This document shows positions 18,169 to 27,264 of a stretch of 64,000 bases of DNA, in pieces. Within the stretch, counting starts at the first letter, position 1, and every line of letters starts with the position of its first letter. The stretch is taken from assembly GCA_013822685.1 (NCBI GenBank), contig PNKV01000001.1, positions 248,001-312,000 on the forward strand, read 5' to 3'. Below the pieces are notes generated by a model. That model was not told the DNA's origin. It did no database searches and saw nothing but the letters and a program-made list of their open reading frames with translations. The translations under genes were made by a program, and so were the position numbers. This DNA comes from Leptothrix sp. (in: b-proteobacteria) (GTDB lineage: Bacteria; Pseudomonadota; Gammaproteobacteria; Burkholderiales; Burkholderiaceae_C).

Positions 18169-18780
18169 TCAGGCGGTGGCGCGCCAGCGGGCCTGCTGGA
18201 TCACCGACGCCACTACCTTGTTCAGGATCTTGTCGTAACCCGCGCCCTTGAAGGCACCGGCTTCGTCGAAGGCCTGGTCGGCTTGCGAAATGCCCAATTG
18301 CTCGGGCACCACCACCATCGCAAAATTGGTGCTCAAGAAAGTACGCACGATGGGCAAGGCACGGATGCCGCCCAGCGCGCCCGGCGACGCTGCCAACAAA
18401 CCCACCGGTTTGCTGACCGTGGTGGCCGCGCCCCCCGGGTGGCCTTCGCCCTCCGGCACGGTCGACAGCCAATCGAAACTGTTGATCAGCAAGGGCGTGG
18501 GCAAGGCGTTGTACTCGGGGCAGGCCAGCAGCAGTCCATCGTGCGAGGCAAACAGCTCGCGCAGCTTCAAGGCGCCAGGCGGCACGCCGTGCAGGGCATC
18601 CCAATCGGCATGGAAGATCGGCAGATCAAGCGCCGCCAGATCAACCGAGGTCGTCTCGGCCCCCAGGGCCTGCGCCTTGCGTTCGGCCAGATCGGCCAGT
18701 TGGCGGTTGTAGGAGCCTTTGCGGGCACTGCCGGCAATCACCAGCAGGCGGACGGGAGCGGTGGCGTTGGTCATGGTCAT
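18169..18780 (-). CDS. NADPH-dependent FMN reductase family protein
   Basis: A 203-residue flavodoxin-like protein. The FMN phosphate loop GSARKGSYNRQLA and the LLLACPEYNALPTPLLINSFDWLS segment are typical of NADPH-dependent FMN/azo/chromate reductases (PF03358). It converges with the BVMO operon (5 bp between stops) and is not co-transcribed with it. It could supply reduced flavin or remove quinones; nothing in the sequence decides. A second in-frame Met is at 18774. Confidence 0.85.
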   Translation of the reverse strand: MTMTNATAPVRLLVIAGSARKGSYNRQLADLAERKAQALGAETTSVDLAALDLPIFHADWDALHGVPPGALKLRELFASHDGLLLACPEYNALPTPLLINSFDWLSTVPEGEGHPGGAATTVSKPVGLLAASPGALGGIRALPIVRTFLSTNFAMVVVPEQLGISQADQAFDEAGAFKGAGYDKILNKVVASVIQQARWRATA

Positions 18781-18859
18781 CCAGTTAATGCAGATTTTTC
18801 ATCAAAGCGAATCGTCGGATCATGCCGGGAATTTGGCGAAAAGCCGCTACCCTTGGCGC

Positions 18860-19723
18860 ATGTTCAGTTATCGACACGGCTTCCACGCGGGCAACCACGC
18901 CGATGTGCTCAAGCACATGGTTTTGGTGCAGCTGCTTTCGCACCTGCTGCTCAAAGACAAACCTTTCTGGGTCATCGACACCCACGCCGGTGGCGGGGTC
19001 TACGACCTGACCAGCACCTACGCGGCCAAAAGCGGTGAAGCGCTTGATGGCATCGTCAAGGTCTGGAAAGAGCGCAACGACCCGGCCCTGCCCAAAGGCG
19101 TGGCCGAGTTGCTCGAGCAGATCCGCGCCACCAACACGGGCGACCGCCTGGACTGGTACCCGGGCTCACCGCAGATCGCCGCGCAAATGCTGCGCGAAGG
19201 CGACCACCTGCGCCTTTTCGAACTCCACCCCAACGAAATCAAGAACCTGCAAAACCACTTCTCGTCCGTCAAGCGCGGCGTGAGCGTGCAGGCGGCCGAT
19301 GGCTTTGGCGGCCTCAAGGGCTGCGTTCCCCCGCCGCCAAAGCGCGCGCTGGTCCACATGGACCCGTCCTACGAGATCAAGGAAGACTACCGCCGCGTGG
19401 TGCAGGCCTTGAAAGACAACGTGCCGCGCTTTTCCACAGGCGTTTACGCCATCTGGTACCCCGAGGTGGCCCGGCGCGAATCCAACCAGTTGCCGGCGCA
19501 GCTCAAACGTGCGGCGGCCGAGTTGTCGGTCGATTGGTTGCACGCCACACTGCGCGTCAAGGGCGCCTCGAAAGACGGCCTGGGCCTGCATGGCAGCGGC
19601 ATGTTCGTCATCAACCCGCCGCACACCCTGTACGACACCCTGGCCGAGGCCCTGCCCTGGCTGGTGGAAACCGTCGGCGTTGACGAGCACGCGGCCTACT
19701 CGCTGGAAGTTCAGCAGCGCTGA
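18860..19723 (+). CDS. rlmJ: 23S rRNA (adenine2030-N6)-methyltransferase RlmJ
   Basis: A 287-residue SAM methyltransferase modifying A2030 of 23S rRNA. The family N-terminus MFSYRHGFHAGNHADVLKH marks the start (18860; an open frame exists further upstream). The SAM site is around VIDTHAGGGVYDL, and the motif IV is DPSY where many N6-adenine enzymes have DPPY. The C-terminus (SGMFVINPPHTL) fits the family. It is followed 28 bp later by a LysR regulator. Confidence 0.93.
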   Translation: MFSYRHGFHAGNHADVLKHMVLVQLLSHLLLKDKPFWVIDTHAGGGVYDLTSTYAAKSGEALDGIVKVWKERNDPALPKGVAELLEQIRATNTGDRLDWYPGSPQIAAQMLREGDHLRLFELHPNEIKNLQNHFSSVKRGVSVQAADGFGGLKGCVPPPPKRALVHMDPSYEIKEDYRRVVQALKDNVPRFSTGVYAIWYPEVARRESNQLPAQLKRAAAELSVDWLHATLRVKGASKDGLGLHGSGMFVINPPHTLYDTLAEALPWLVETVGVDEHAAYSLEVQQR

Positions 19724-19751
19724 GGTCTCCTCAGCCTTCCCGGCTTTCCCC

Positions 19752-20696
19752 ATGTCCGAACGCCGCCAAGCCCTCACCCCCGATGCGCTGTTGATGATGG
19801 ATGCCATCGAGCGCACCGGCAGCTTCGCGGCGGCGGCGCGTGAGTTGGGCAAGGTGCCTTCGGCATTGACCTACAGCGTGCGCCAGCTCGAAGAATCCCT
19901 GGACGTGCTGCTGTTTGACCGGCGTTCGCGCCAGGCCAAGCTCACCGCCGCCGGCGAAGAGCTGCTGCACGAAGGGCGGCTCCTGCTGCAGCAGATGGAC
20001 GCCGTCGCCAACCGCGTGCAGCGCGTGGCCTCGGGCTGGGAAACGCAGTTGACGATCGCCATCGACAACGCCGTAGCACCCAGTGCCATGTTCGACTTGA
20101 TCGAAGCCTTCTATGCCCTCAATCCGCCCACCCGGTTGAAGCTGCGCAATGAAGTGCTCAACGGCACCTGGGAAGCGCTGGTGTCGGGCCAAGCCGACAT
20201 GGCCATTGGGGTGCCGGGCGATCGGCAATCGTCGTCCAGCATCCGCATTGAGCCACTGGGTGAGCTCGAGTTCGTGCTCACCGTGGCCCCGCACCACCCG
20301 CTGGCGCAAGAGCCCGAGCCCTTGCCGGCCAGCACCCTGGCCCTGCACCGCATCATTGCCGTGGCAGACACCGCCCGCGATTTGCAGCCCCTCACCGTGG
20401 GCATCCAGCCTGGCCAGGATGTGCTGACCTTGCCCTCCATGTCGGGCAAGCTGCAGGCCCTGCTGCGCGGACTGGGCTGCGGCTTCTTGCCCGAACCCAT
20501 CGTGCGGCCTCACATCGAAGCGGGTCGATTGATCCTCAAAACCGTCGACCAGCCAAAGCGACTGAACGCTACCTACTACGCGTGGCGGCAGCAGTCGACC
20601 CGGCCCGGCCACGCCATGGACTGGTGGCTGAAGCAACTCAGCCGGCCCGCCACGCGCACTGCGCTGCTGTCATTGCACGGAGACATGCTGCTGTGA
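19752..20696 (+). CDS. LysR-family transcriptional regulator
   Basis: A 314-residue LysR regulator. The winged helix-turn-helix is at residues ~8-66 ([25 protein letters not shown]), followed by a linker helix and a type 2 periplasmic-binding-protein effector domain. The start MSERRQ at 19752 is chosen over longer frames overlapping rlmJ. The target is not evident: the flanking genes rlmJ and gluQ are on the same strand, and no divergent partner is present. It overlaps the gluQ start by 4 bp. Confidence 0.88.
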   Translation: MSERRQALTPDALLMMDAIERTGSFAAAARELGKVPSALTYSVRQLEESLDVLLFDRRSRQAKLTAAGEELLHEGRLLLQQMDAVANRVQRVASGWETQLTIAIDNAVAPSAMFDLIEAFYALNPPTRLKLRNEVLNGTWEALVSGQADMAIGVPGDRQSSSSIRIEPLGELEFVLTVAPHHPLAQEPEPLPASTLALHRIIAVADTARDLQPLTVGIQPGQDVLTLPSMSGKLQALLRGLGCGFLPEPIVRPHIEAGRLILKTVDQPKRLNATYYAWRQQSTRPGHAMDWWLKQLSRPATRTALLSLHGDMLL

Positions 20697-21589
20697 CCGT
20701 CGCTGCGCCGAGCGCCTGCATCGGCCGTTTCGCACCTTCTCCGACAGGCCCCTTGCACGCCGGCTCGCTGGTGGCGGCGCTGGCCAGTTGGCTCGACGCC
20801 CGCGCCCATGGTGGACACTGGTTGGTGCGCATTGAAGACGTGGACACGCCGCGCTGTGTGCCGGGCGCCGACCAGGTCATCCTGGCTCAACTGGCCGCCT
20901 TGGGCCTGGCGCCCGATGAGCCGCCCCTCTACCAAAGCCAGCGTGGCCACCTTTACCAAGCCGCCCTCGACACCCTGGTGGCCCGCGACCTGGCCTACCC
21001 CTGCGCCTGCACCCGCGCTGACATCGCACAGGCCAATGCGGCATTGGGCTTGGCCAAGCCCCGCCACGGCGAGCTGGTCTACCCCGGCACCTGCCGGCCT
21101 GAAAACGGCGGGCTGCGCGGACGTGCACCGCGGGCCTGGCGCCTGAAGGTGCCGCAAGGCCCCGCAGCGCAGTGGGCTTGGCACGACCGCCGGCTTGGGC
21201 CCCAGACGCAGGCACTCGACACCACCGTGGGCGATTTCGTGATCCGCCGCGCCGATGGCTTGTGGGCCTACCAACTGGCGGTGGTGGTGGACGACGCCGA
21301 CCAAGGCATCACCCACATCGTTCGGGGCGAAGATCTGGCCGACAACACACCACGTCAGCAATGGCTGCAGCAATGCCTGGGCGTGCCCAGCCCCACCTAC
21401 CTGCACACACCGCTGGTGCTGGATCCGCATGGTGAAAAGCTGTCAAAACAGCACGGCGCCAAGGCACTCCAGCCTGAACAGGCCTTGACCGATATTCAGA
21501 AGGCTGGGGCAGTGCTTGGCCTGGATGTGTCCGAAACCACCCTCGAAAAATGGCTCGAAAGCGCCCAAAAAGCCTGGCCTTGGCGCTGA
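20693..21589 (+). CDS. gluQ: glutamyl-Q tRNA(Asp) synthetase
   Basis: Activates glutamate and attaches it to queuosine-34 of tRNA-Asp. This 298-residue paralogue of the GluRS catalytic core has no anticodon-binding domain. It begins with [18 protein letters not shown] (HIGH-type motif HAGS) and has KLSKQHG as the KMSKS loop. A zinc-site pattern CAC...Y...C lies near residues 103-123. The start is inferred as GTG at 20693, overlapping the LysR stop as GTGA; no better ATG is available upstream of the first motif. A terminator follows. Confidence 0.9.
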   Translation: MTVAAPSACIGRFAPSPTGPLHAGSLVAALASWLDARAHGGHWLVRIEDVDTPRCVPGADQVILAQLAALGLAPDEPPLYQSQRGHLYQAALDTLVARDLAYPCACTRADIAQANAALGLAKPRHGELVYPGTCRPENGGLRGRAPRAWRLKVPQGPAAQWAWHDRRLGPQTQALDTTVGDFVIRRADGLWAYQLAVVVDDADQGITHIVRGEDLADNTPRQQWLQQCLGVPSPTYLHTPLVLDPHGEKLSKQHGAKALQPEQALTDIQKAGAVLGLDVSETTLEKWLESAQKAWPWR

Positions 21590-21595
21590 AGTGAC

Positions 21596-21627
21596 CTGAT
21601 CCCCCTTAGCCAAGGGGTCAGATTTTT
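21596..21627 (+). terminator. terminator after gluQ
   Basis: CTGATCCCC and GGGGTCAG form a stem with one bulge and a short loop, followed directly by A and five Ts. It lies just past the gluQ stop and has the form of an intrinsic terminator. Confidence 0.75.
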
Positions 21628-21707
21628 CCCGTTGGCGGCCTTGCACTGCAACAATCCGTATCAGTTCAGAAGTCAATGGTGTTCAAAACACCACCCAGGA
21701 GTAGTTC

Positions 21708-22448
21708 ATGTTGTACCGCATCGCCGCCACCAGCTTGCTGGCCCTTGCCGCCGTCACGTCGGCCCAAGCTGCCCCCACCGCCGATTACTCGGTTCTGTTC
21801 ACCACCCCCTTCAATGCAGCCGCCAATCCTGGCCTGACCTTCACCGATGCCGATGTGCAAGCCGACGGCCTGCACACTTACTACGGCAGCTGGGGCGCCT
21901 CGTCTGTCAGCCTGGCCGATGTGCTGGCTTCCGGCAGCGAATACACGCTCAACCTGAGCTTCGCCAGCGTGGCGCGCACTGACTACACCCGCAAGCTGTT
22001 GGACTTTGCTGGCCTGACCAGCGATGCCGGCGTCTACATCAACGACGGCGCCCTGGCGTTCTCTCACGCTGGCAGCCCAACCCACGCGGACGTGCTCGGC
22101 ACTGCCGCCGTGTTGAGCCCCGGCCAAGCTTTCAATCTGACCCTGACGCGCTCGGCCTTGTCGGGCAGCTTCACTGCCTATATCAACGGCATCGAGCAGT
22201 TCGGCTTCCTGGACACCGCTGGCGAAACCGCTTTCAGCTCGGCCCTGAAGTCCATCTACGTGCTGACCGATGACAACGACGGCTACGAAATCACCCCCGG
22301 CGTGCTCAAGGGCATCAGCGTTTACAACACCGCCTTGAGCGCCACCGACGTGGCCTCGATCAGTGCCGTGCCTGAGCCAGAGTCCTATGCATTGGCCCTG
22401 GCTGGCCTGCTGACTGTGGGCAGCCTGATGAAACGCCGTCGCAGCTGA
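21708..22448 (+). CDS. PEP-CTERM sorted surface protein, LamG-like
   Basis: A 246-residue secreted protein. The signal peptide ends near AQAAP, and the C-terminus is a complete PEP-CTERM signal: VPEPE, a hydrophobic helix, then KRRRS, recognised by an exosortase EpsH-type enzyme. The middle part is Ala/Ser/Thr/Asp-rich with beta-strand character (AYINGIEQFGFLDTAG, GVLKGISVYNTALS), as in laminin-G/concanavalin-like carbohydrate-binding domains. No exosortase or exopolysaccharide gene is in the window. It is a single gene with terminators on both sides; its probable place is the cell surface or biofilm matrix. Confidence 0.8.
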   Translation: MLYRIAATSLLALAAVTSAQAAPTADYSVLFTTPFNAAANPGLTFTDADVQADGLHTYYGSWGASSVSLADVLASGSEYTLNLSFASVARTDYTRKLLDFAGLTSDAGVYINDGALAFSHAGSPTHADVLGTAAVLSPGQAFNLTLTRSALSGSFTAYINGIEQFGFLDTAGETAFSSALKSIYVLTDDNDGYEITPGVLKGISVYNTALSATDVASISAVPEPESYALALAGLLTVGSLMKRRRS

Positions 22449-22484
22449 TCAACCGCCGGCTTCACGCCTCTGAACTGTTCCCCC

Positions 22485-22510
22485 AAACGCCCCGTCATCG
22501 GGGCGTTTTT
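22485..22510 (+). terminator. terminator shared by PEP-CTERM gene and orn
   Basis: Perfect 10-bp stem (AAACGCCCCG / CGGGGCGTTT) with a TCAT tetraloop, T-rich on the right and A-rich on the left, so it can work in both directions between the two convergent genes. Confidence 0.9.
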
Positions 22511-23091
22511 CATTTCACCAGGAAATGCTCCCGGTAATACGCCAGCTCGTCGATCGACTCATGGATGTCGGCCAGGGCGGTGTGCTTTTGCGCTTTCTTG
22601 AAGCCCTCGGCCAGGCCGGGTTTCCAGCGCTTGGCCAGCTCCTTGAGCGTGCTCACGTCCAGATTGCGGTAGTGGAAAAACGCCTCCAGCTTGGGCATGT
22701 AATTGGCCAGAAAGCGCCGATCCTGGCAGATCGAATTGCCGCACATCGGTGACTTGTTGGCCGGCACGTATTGCTTCAGAAAAGCGATCACCGCCTGCAC
22801 GGCTTGGTCCTCGTCCACCGTGGATGCCTTGACCCGGTCGATCAGGCCGCTGCGCCCATGGGTGCCCTTGTTCCAGGCGTCCATGCCATTGAGCATGTCG
22901 TCTGACTGGTGCACCGCGAACACCGGCCCCTCGATGCGCACCGTCAGGTTCGGGTCCGTCACCACCACGGCGATCTCGATGATGCGGTCGGTGTCCGGCT
23001 TGAGCCCGGTCATCTCCAGATCGATCCAGATCAGGTTTTGATCGCTGGAAGCGAGGGTCGGGGTGGCGGGGGTAGGCGTCGTATCGATCAT
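22510..23091 (-). CDS. orn: oligoribonuclease
   Basis: A 193-residue 3'-5' exonuclease of the DEDDh family, degrading di- to short oligoribonucleotides including pGpG from c-di-GMP breakdown. Exo I reads IWIDLEMTG, exo II is in [10 protein letters not shown], and exo III is HTALADI; the end is AYYREHF. A ~15-residue Thr/Pro/Ala-rich lead-in precedes the fold. I chose MIDTTP at 23091 over an upstream in-frame start that would overlap the divergent protease gene. It is relevant to the diguanylate cyclase and PilZ genes elsewhere in the window. Confidence 0.95.
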   Translation of the reverse strand: MIDTTPTPATPTLASSDQNLIWIDLEMTGLKPDTDRIIEIAVVVTDPNLTVRIEGPVFAVHQSDDMLNGMDAWNKGTHGRSGLIDRVKASTVDEDQAVQAVIAFLKQYVPANKSPMCGNSICQDRRFLANYMPKLEAFFHYRNLDVSTLKELAKRWKPGLAEGFKKAQKHTALADIHESIDELAYYREHFLVK

Positions 23092-23150
23092 GAGGGGCAA
23101 ACAATGGGTGGTCGAGTGCAGATTGTCGGGCAACTCGTACACTTGCAGCC

Positions 23151-24413
23151 ATGCAATCAAGCACCCTCTCTCTGGTTTTTGCCGCTTTCCTGGTGGCATC
23201 CGTGATCACCAAATTGTGGCTGGCCAATCGGCAGGTCCGGCACGTGGTCAAGCACCGTGGCCAGGTGCCCGCCGGTTTTGACATGGCCGTGGGCCTGTAC
23301 AACCACCAGCGCGCCGCCGACTACACGGTCGACAAACTGCGTTTCGACTTGGTCAGCACGGCCATCAGCACCGCGGTCCTGGTGGGCTGGACGCTGCTGG
23401 GCGGGCTGGATGCCCTCAACATCGCCTTGCGCGATGCCCTGGCGGCCAGCCATGGCCCCTTGGTCTACCAACTGGCCTTGCTGCTCAGCTTCGGCGTGAT
23501 CAGCAGCCTGGTCGACCTGCCCCTGGCCGCCTGGAGCACCTTCCGCATCGAGCAGCGCCATGGCTTCAACCGCATGACCTTCCGCATGTGGATCGGTGAC
23601 CAGTTCAAGGAAGGGCTGCTGGGCCTGGCGCTGGGCGCCCCCATCGCGGCGCTGATCCTGTGGCTGATGGGCGCTGCCGGGCCGCAGTGGTGGTTGTGGG
23701 CGTGGGGCGCCTGGGTGGGCTTCAGCTTGCTGCTGATGATCGTCTTTCCCATCTTCATCGCCCCGCTGTTCAACAAATTTTCGCCGCTGGAAGACGACAC
23801 CCTCAAGGGCAAAGTCGAATCGCTGATGGCACGCTGCGGCTTTGCCGCCAAGGGCTTGTTCGTGATGGACGGCAGCCGCCGCTCGGCCCACGCCAATGCC
23901 TATTTCACCGGCCTGGGGTCGTCCAAGCGCGTGGTGTTTTACGACACCTTGCTCAGCCGCCTCAACCATGGCGAGATCGAGGCCGTGCTCGCCCACGAGC
24001 TCGGCCATTTCAAGCACAAGCACGTGTTCAAACGCATGATCGGCATGTTCGCCATGAGCCTGCTGGGCTTTGCCTTGCTGGGCTGGCTGTCGCGCCAAGT
24101 GTTCTTCTACCAGGGCCTGGGCGTCACGCCCAACATGACCGCACCCAACGATGCGCTGGCCCTGCTCTTGTTCATGCTGGCCGTGCCGGTGGTGATGTTC
24201 TTCGTGGCCCCGGTGTTCGCCCACTTCTCGCGCCGCGATGAGTTCCAGGCCGACGCCTATGCGTGCGCGCATGCCCAGGCCAGCGACCTGCGCCAAGCCC
24301 TGATCAAGCTCTACAAAGACAACTCGTCCACCCTGACGCCCGACCCGCTCTACGTGCGCTTTTACTACTCGCACCCACCCGCCTCCGAGCGCATGGCGGC
24401 CATGGGCCTGTGA
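23151..24413 (+). CDS. M48 (Ste24/CAAX-type) membrane metalloprotease
   Basis: A 420-residue integral membrane zinc protease. It has several hydrophobic segments, the zinc motif HELGH at ~282-286 inside [13 protein letters not shown], and the third ligand Glu in [11 protein letters not shown] (~364). The N-terminal part resembles the CAAX peptidase N-domain ([16 protein letters not shown]). Bacterial members take part in membrane-protein quality control; bacteria have no prenylated CAAX targets of the usual type. It is divergent from orn (59 bp) and likely co-transcribed with the pterin dehydratase and rsgA downstream (gaps of 2 and 5 bp). Confidence 0.93.
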   Translation: MQSSTLSLVFAAFLVASVITKLWLANRQVRHVVKHRGQVPAGFDMAVGLYNHQRAADYTVDKLRFDLVSTAISTAVLVGWTLLGGLDALNIALRDALAASHGPLVYQLALLLSFGVISSLVDLPLAAWSTFRIEQRHGFNRMTFRMWIGDQFKEGLLGLALGAPIAALILWLMGAAGPQWWLWAWGAWVGFSLLLMIVFPIFIAPLFNKFSPLEDDTLKGKVESLMARCGFAAKGLFVMDGSRRSAHANAYFTGLGSSKRVVFYDTLLSRLNHGEIEAVLAHELGHFKHKHVFKRMIGMFAMSLLGFALLGWLSRQVFFYQGLGVTPNMTAPNDALALLLFMLAVPVVMFFVAPVFAHFSRRDEFQADAYACAHAQASDLRQALIKLYKDNSSTLTPDPLYVRFYYSHPPASERMAAMGL

Positions 24414-24415
24414 CG

Positions 24416-24769
24416 ATGAACGCGCCCAAACCATCCCCCTTGCCATTGGCCCAGCAGCGCTGCGAACACCGCACGGGCGCCTGTTTGTCTGAGCGGGGCG
24501 GCCAGATGATGCTGACCCAGGTGCCCGACTGGGCCATCGACCACAGCGTGGCCGGTGGCGTGCTGCACCGCACCTTCTCCTTCAAGGACTTCCACGCCAC
24601 CATGGCTTTCGTGAACGCGGTGGCCTGGATCGCGCACGATCAAGACCACCACCCCGACCTGGCCGTGAGCTACAACCGCTGCACCCTTCGCTGGTCCACC
24701 CACTCGGTGGCCGGCTTGTCCCTGAACGATTTCATCTGCGCCGCCCGCGTTGATGCACTGAGCCTGTAG
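24416..24769 (+). CDS. phhB: 4a-hydroxytetrahydrobiopterin dehydratase
   Basis: A 117-residue pterin-4a-carbinolamine dehydratase, which recycles the pterin cofactor of aromatic amino acid hydroxylases. The signature DHHPDLAVSYN with neighbouring FxxAxAFVNAVAWIAH helix is present. No phenylalanine hydroxylase gene (phhA) is in the window. The ATG at 24416 lies 2 bp after the protease stop, and rsgA starts 5 bp after its own stop, so the three probably form an operon. Confidence 0.9.
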   Translation: MNAPKPSPLPLAQQRCEHRTGACLSERGGQMMLTQVPDWAIDHSVAGGVLHRTFSFKDFHATMAFVNAVAWIAHDQDHHPDLAVSYNRCTLRWSTHSVAGLSLNDFICAARVDALSL

Positions 24770-24774
24770 CGCCC

Positions 24775-25764
24775 ATGCGATCCCATCAACGCATTTCCAC
24801 CCGTTCCCCGGCCACCAACAAACGCCACGACATCCCCGAAGGCACCGAGCTTGAAAACGGCTTGGTCGTGTCCACGCACGGCCGCCACTGCTTCGTCGAA
24901 ACGCCCGATGGGCGCCGCCTGATCTGCCATCCACGGGGTAAGAAAAGCGAAGTCGTGGTGGGTGACCGCGTCAACTGGCACCTCACGCAAGACGGCGCCA
25001 ACGAAGGCGTGATCGTCAACATCGAAGAGCGCCGCAACCTGCTCTACCGCCAGGACGAATGGCGCAGCAAATCCTTCGCTGCCAACCTTGATCTGCTGCT
25101 GATGTGGATCGCGGTCGAGCCCGTGTTCAGTGAAGCGCAACTCACCCGCGCGTTGATCGCCGCCGAGGTGGCCGGCATCACACCCTGCATCGTGCTGAAC
25201 AAAACCGACCTGCCAGGCACCGACGTGGCCCGCGAGCGCCTGCTGCCTTACCGTGCCATGGGCTACGACGTGATCGAGTTGTCGCTCAAGCACCAGGGCG
25301 AAGCCGCCAAGGAGATCATCCTGCCCAAACTGCGCGGCAAGGCCACGCTGGTGCTGGGCCCCTCGGGCGCGGGCAAGAGCACGCTCATCAACACCCTGGC
25401 ACCGCATGCGCGCGCCGAGGTGGGCGAGATCTCGCAAGCCCTCAACTCGGGCAAGCACACCACCACGCACTCCACCTGGTATTGGGTAGAAGGTGAAGCC
25501 ACCAGCGACGCCGACAAACGTGCCGCGGTGATCGATTCACCGGGCTTCCAGGAGTTCGGCCTGCACCATGTCACGCCCGTGCAATTGGCCCACCTGATGC
25601 CCGACATCGCTAAGCACGCTGCCGATTGCCGCTTCGCCAACTGCACTCACCGGCAAGAGCCGGGCTGCGGCGTGCAGGCCGCTGTGCAGCAAGGCCAGAT
25701 CAGCGCCATGCGCATCAGCCTGTACACCGCCTTGTTCGACGAACTCAGCCAGACCCGCTGGTGA
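24775..25764 (+). CDS. rsgA: ribosome small-subunit-dependent GTPase A
   Basis: Assembly GTPase acting late in 30S maturation. The protein is 329 residues with an N-terminal OB fold (~20-85), a circularly permuted G domain in the order G4 (NKTD, 142-145), G1 (GPSGAGKS, 195-202), G3 (DSPGF, ~252), and a C-terminal zinc knuckle (CRFANCTHRQEPGC). The Arg/Ser/His-rich first ~20 residues are typical of a ribosome-binding tail. Confidence 0.95.
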   Translation: MRSHQRISTRSPATNKRHDIPEGTELENGLVVSTHGRHCFVETPDGRRLICHPRGKKSEVVVGDRVNWHLTQDGANEGVIVNIEERRNLLYRQDEWRSKSFAANLDLLLMWIAVEPVFSEAQLTRALIAAEVAGITPCIVLNKTDLPGTDVARERLLPYRAMGYDVIELSLKHQGEAAKEIILPKLRGKATLVLGPSGAGKSTLINTLAPHARAEVGEISQALNSGKHTTTHSTWYWVEGEATSDADKRAAVIDSPGFQEFGLHHVTPVQLAHLMPDIAKHAADCRFANCTHRQEPGCGVQAAVQQGQISAMRISLYTALFDELSQTRW

Positions 25765-25794
25765 CTTGATCAACCAGCAGCATTCCCCCCTGCC

Positions 25795-26064
25795 ATGCCT
25801 TCAGACCAACTCAACGCCCTGCCCGCCACGCTCGATGCCTTTCGGCAAGGCGCCCTGCCCTTGAATGCGCTGGTACAGCGATGGCGCACCGCCGCCGAGG
25901 AGCACCAGCCCGCGCTGCCGCAGCGCTACCGTGACGTGCTGGAACGCATCCTGACCCAGCTTGAATCCAGCGCGCTGTTCTCGGAAGAAAGCTGCTCGTT
26001 CAGCCAGACGGACATCGTCAACGCACTGAGCGACTGGTGGGCCAAGGCCCGCGCCTTGGGCTGA
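25795..26064 (+). CDS. small conserved-looking protein of unknown function
   Basis: An 89-residue acidic, helical protein with no signal peptide, membrane segment or cysteine cluster (one Cys). It follows rsgA by 30 bp on the same strand and has the codon usage of its neighbours, so it is likely a real gene at the end of that operon. I do not recognise a family. It is convergent with the TetR gene (6 bp between stops). Confidence 0.55.
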   Translation: MPSDQLNALPATLDAFRQGALPLNALVQRWRTAAEEHQPALPQRYRDVLERILTQLESSALFSEESCSFSQTDIVNALSDWWAKARALG

Positions 26065-26070
26065 TCCTGC

Positions 26071-26709
26071 TCAGGCTGCGGGGCGGGCGACTGAACACCA
26101 AGCCGCCTCGGCCAGCATCTCGCGGTACTGTTGCGGCGAGGTCTTGACCCGCCCAGACAACCAGGCGCGGCAGTAGTTCTCGGCCTGGCCCACGATCAGG
26201 GACGGCAGCAACTCGGCCGGCCATTCGCGCAGGCCGGCCTGGCGCTCGGGCTGGGCAAACCAGGCCATCAATGCCTTGCCGCGCAGGCGATTGCGCTGGC
26301 GCAACTCTTGTCCATGCGGGCCCTTGGCCACGCTGGCGCGCGCCTGGAACATGAACCGCGCCAACTCTGGCTGCGCCGTCACCCAATCCACATAGCCATG
26401 GACCATGGCCGCCACGCCCTCGCGCAGGGTTTCAGCTTGCGCAAAGCCTTCGTCTGACAGGGCCGCTTGCGCCTCCAGGGCGCAGAAGAACAAGGCCGCC
26501 ACCAGCCCCTCCTTGCTGCCAAAGTGGTGGTACAGGTTGCCCACGCTGGCATCGCAACGCTCTTTGAGCATGTCGATGGTGGTCGGCTCAATGCCGTGCT
26601 CATTGAAGCAGGCCAACGCACCCAAAAGAATGCGGCGCTTCAACTGGGCGCGGGCACCGGGGTAGGCGCGCTCCAGCACGCTCAAGGCGGGGTTCACAAG
26701 GGCAGGCAT
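26071..26709 (-). CDS. TetR-family regulator next to thioesterase-like genes
   Basis: A 212-residue TetR protein. The DNA-binding helices are near residues 27-70 (FNEHGIEPTTIDMLKERC, ASVGNLYHHFGSKEGLV). The C-terminal half matches the general ligand domain of AcrR/FabR-like members. It is divergent from two hotdog-fold genes; a perfect 24-bp palindrome in the 107-bp gap is its probable operator, so it very likely controls those genes and itself. An acyl-CoA or fatty-acid ligand would fit (inference). Confidence 0.87.
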   Translation of the reverse strand: MPALVNPALSVLERAYPGARAQLKRRILLGALACFNEHGIEPTTIDMLKERCDASVGNLYHHFGSKEGLVAALFFCALEAQAALSDEGFAQAETLREGVAAMVHGYVDWVTAQPELARFMFQARASVAKGPHGQELRQRNRLRGKALMAWFAQPERQAGLREWPAELLPSLIVGQAENYCRAWLSGRVKTSPQQYREMLAEAAWCSVARPAA

Positions 26710-26751
26710 CAGCGGGCTCTCGGGGCTTTCATCAAAAGTGCATTTGACACC

Positions 26752-26775
26752 GAATAATATTCCAGAATATTATTC
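26752..26775. promoter_or_regulatory. perfect 24-bp palindromic operator (11-bp arms)
   Basis: GAATAATATTC at 26752-26762 and its exact reverse complement at 26765-26775, separated by CA. It is very AT-rich in a GC-rich genome and sits midway between the divergent TetR and DUF4442 genes, so it is a strong candidate for the TetR binding site. Confidence 0.75.
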
Positions 26776-26816
26776 TGCAAACAGCTTGCATCGATGCCTT
26801 TTTTCTCGGAGCCCCC

Positions 26817-27257
26817 ATGAGCCAACTTCTCGACCTTTACAAAAGCGCTGGCGCTGATCAATTCACTGCCGCCGTCTGCCAGTTCGCGCCTTACTTCAGC
26901 ACCATCACCCCGCAGTTCACCGACCTACAGCCCAACCGCGCCGAGGCCACGGTCCCCTTTCGCCGCGAAATCACCAACCACCTGGGCACCGTGCACGCGA
27001 TCGCGCTGTGCAACGCGGCCGAACTGGTGGCCGGCACCATGACCGACGCCTCCATTCCTGCTGGCGCCCGCTGGATCCCCAAAGGCATGAGGGTGCAGTA
27101 CTTGGCCAAGGCCAAAACCGATGTGCGTGCCGTGGCCGATGGCAGCCAGGTGGCCTGGACGCAGCCTGGCGACCACGAGGTCCCTGTTGACATCTTCGAC
27201 ACACAGGGCACCAAGGTGTTCCACGCCCGCATCACCATGAACGTCAAGATCGACTGA
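26817..27257 (+). CDS. hotdog-fold thioesterase-like protein (DUF4442)
   Basis: A 146-residue hotdog protein of the DUF4442/YiiD-like group. The segment HLGTVHAIALCNAAELVAGTM occupies the place of the catalytic helix, and MRVQYLAKAKTDVRAVA is the following strand pair. The substrate is probably an acyl-CoA (inference). It is followed 7 bp later by a second hotdog gene, and both are likely under the divergent TetR regulator. Confidence 0.82.
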   Translation: MSQLLDLYKSAGADQFTAAVCQFAPYFSTITPQFTDLQPNRAEATVPFRREITNHLGTVHAIALCNAAELVAGTMTDASIPAGARWIPKGMRVQYLAKAKTDVRAVADGSQVAWTQPGDHEVPVDIFDTQGTKVFHARITMNVKID

Positions 27258-27264
27258 GGCCGCC

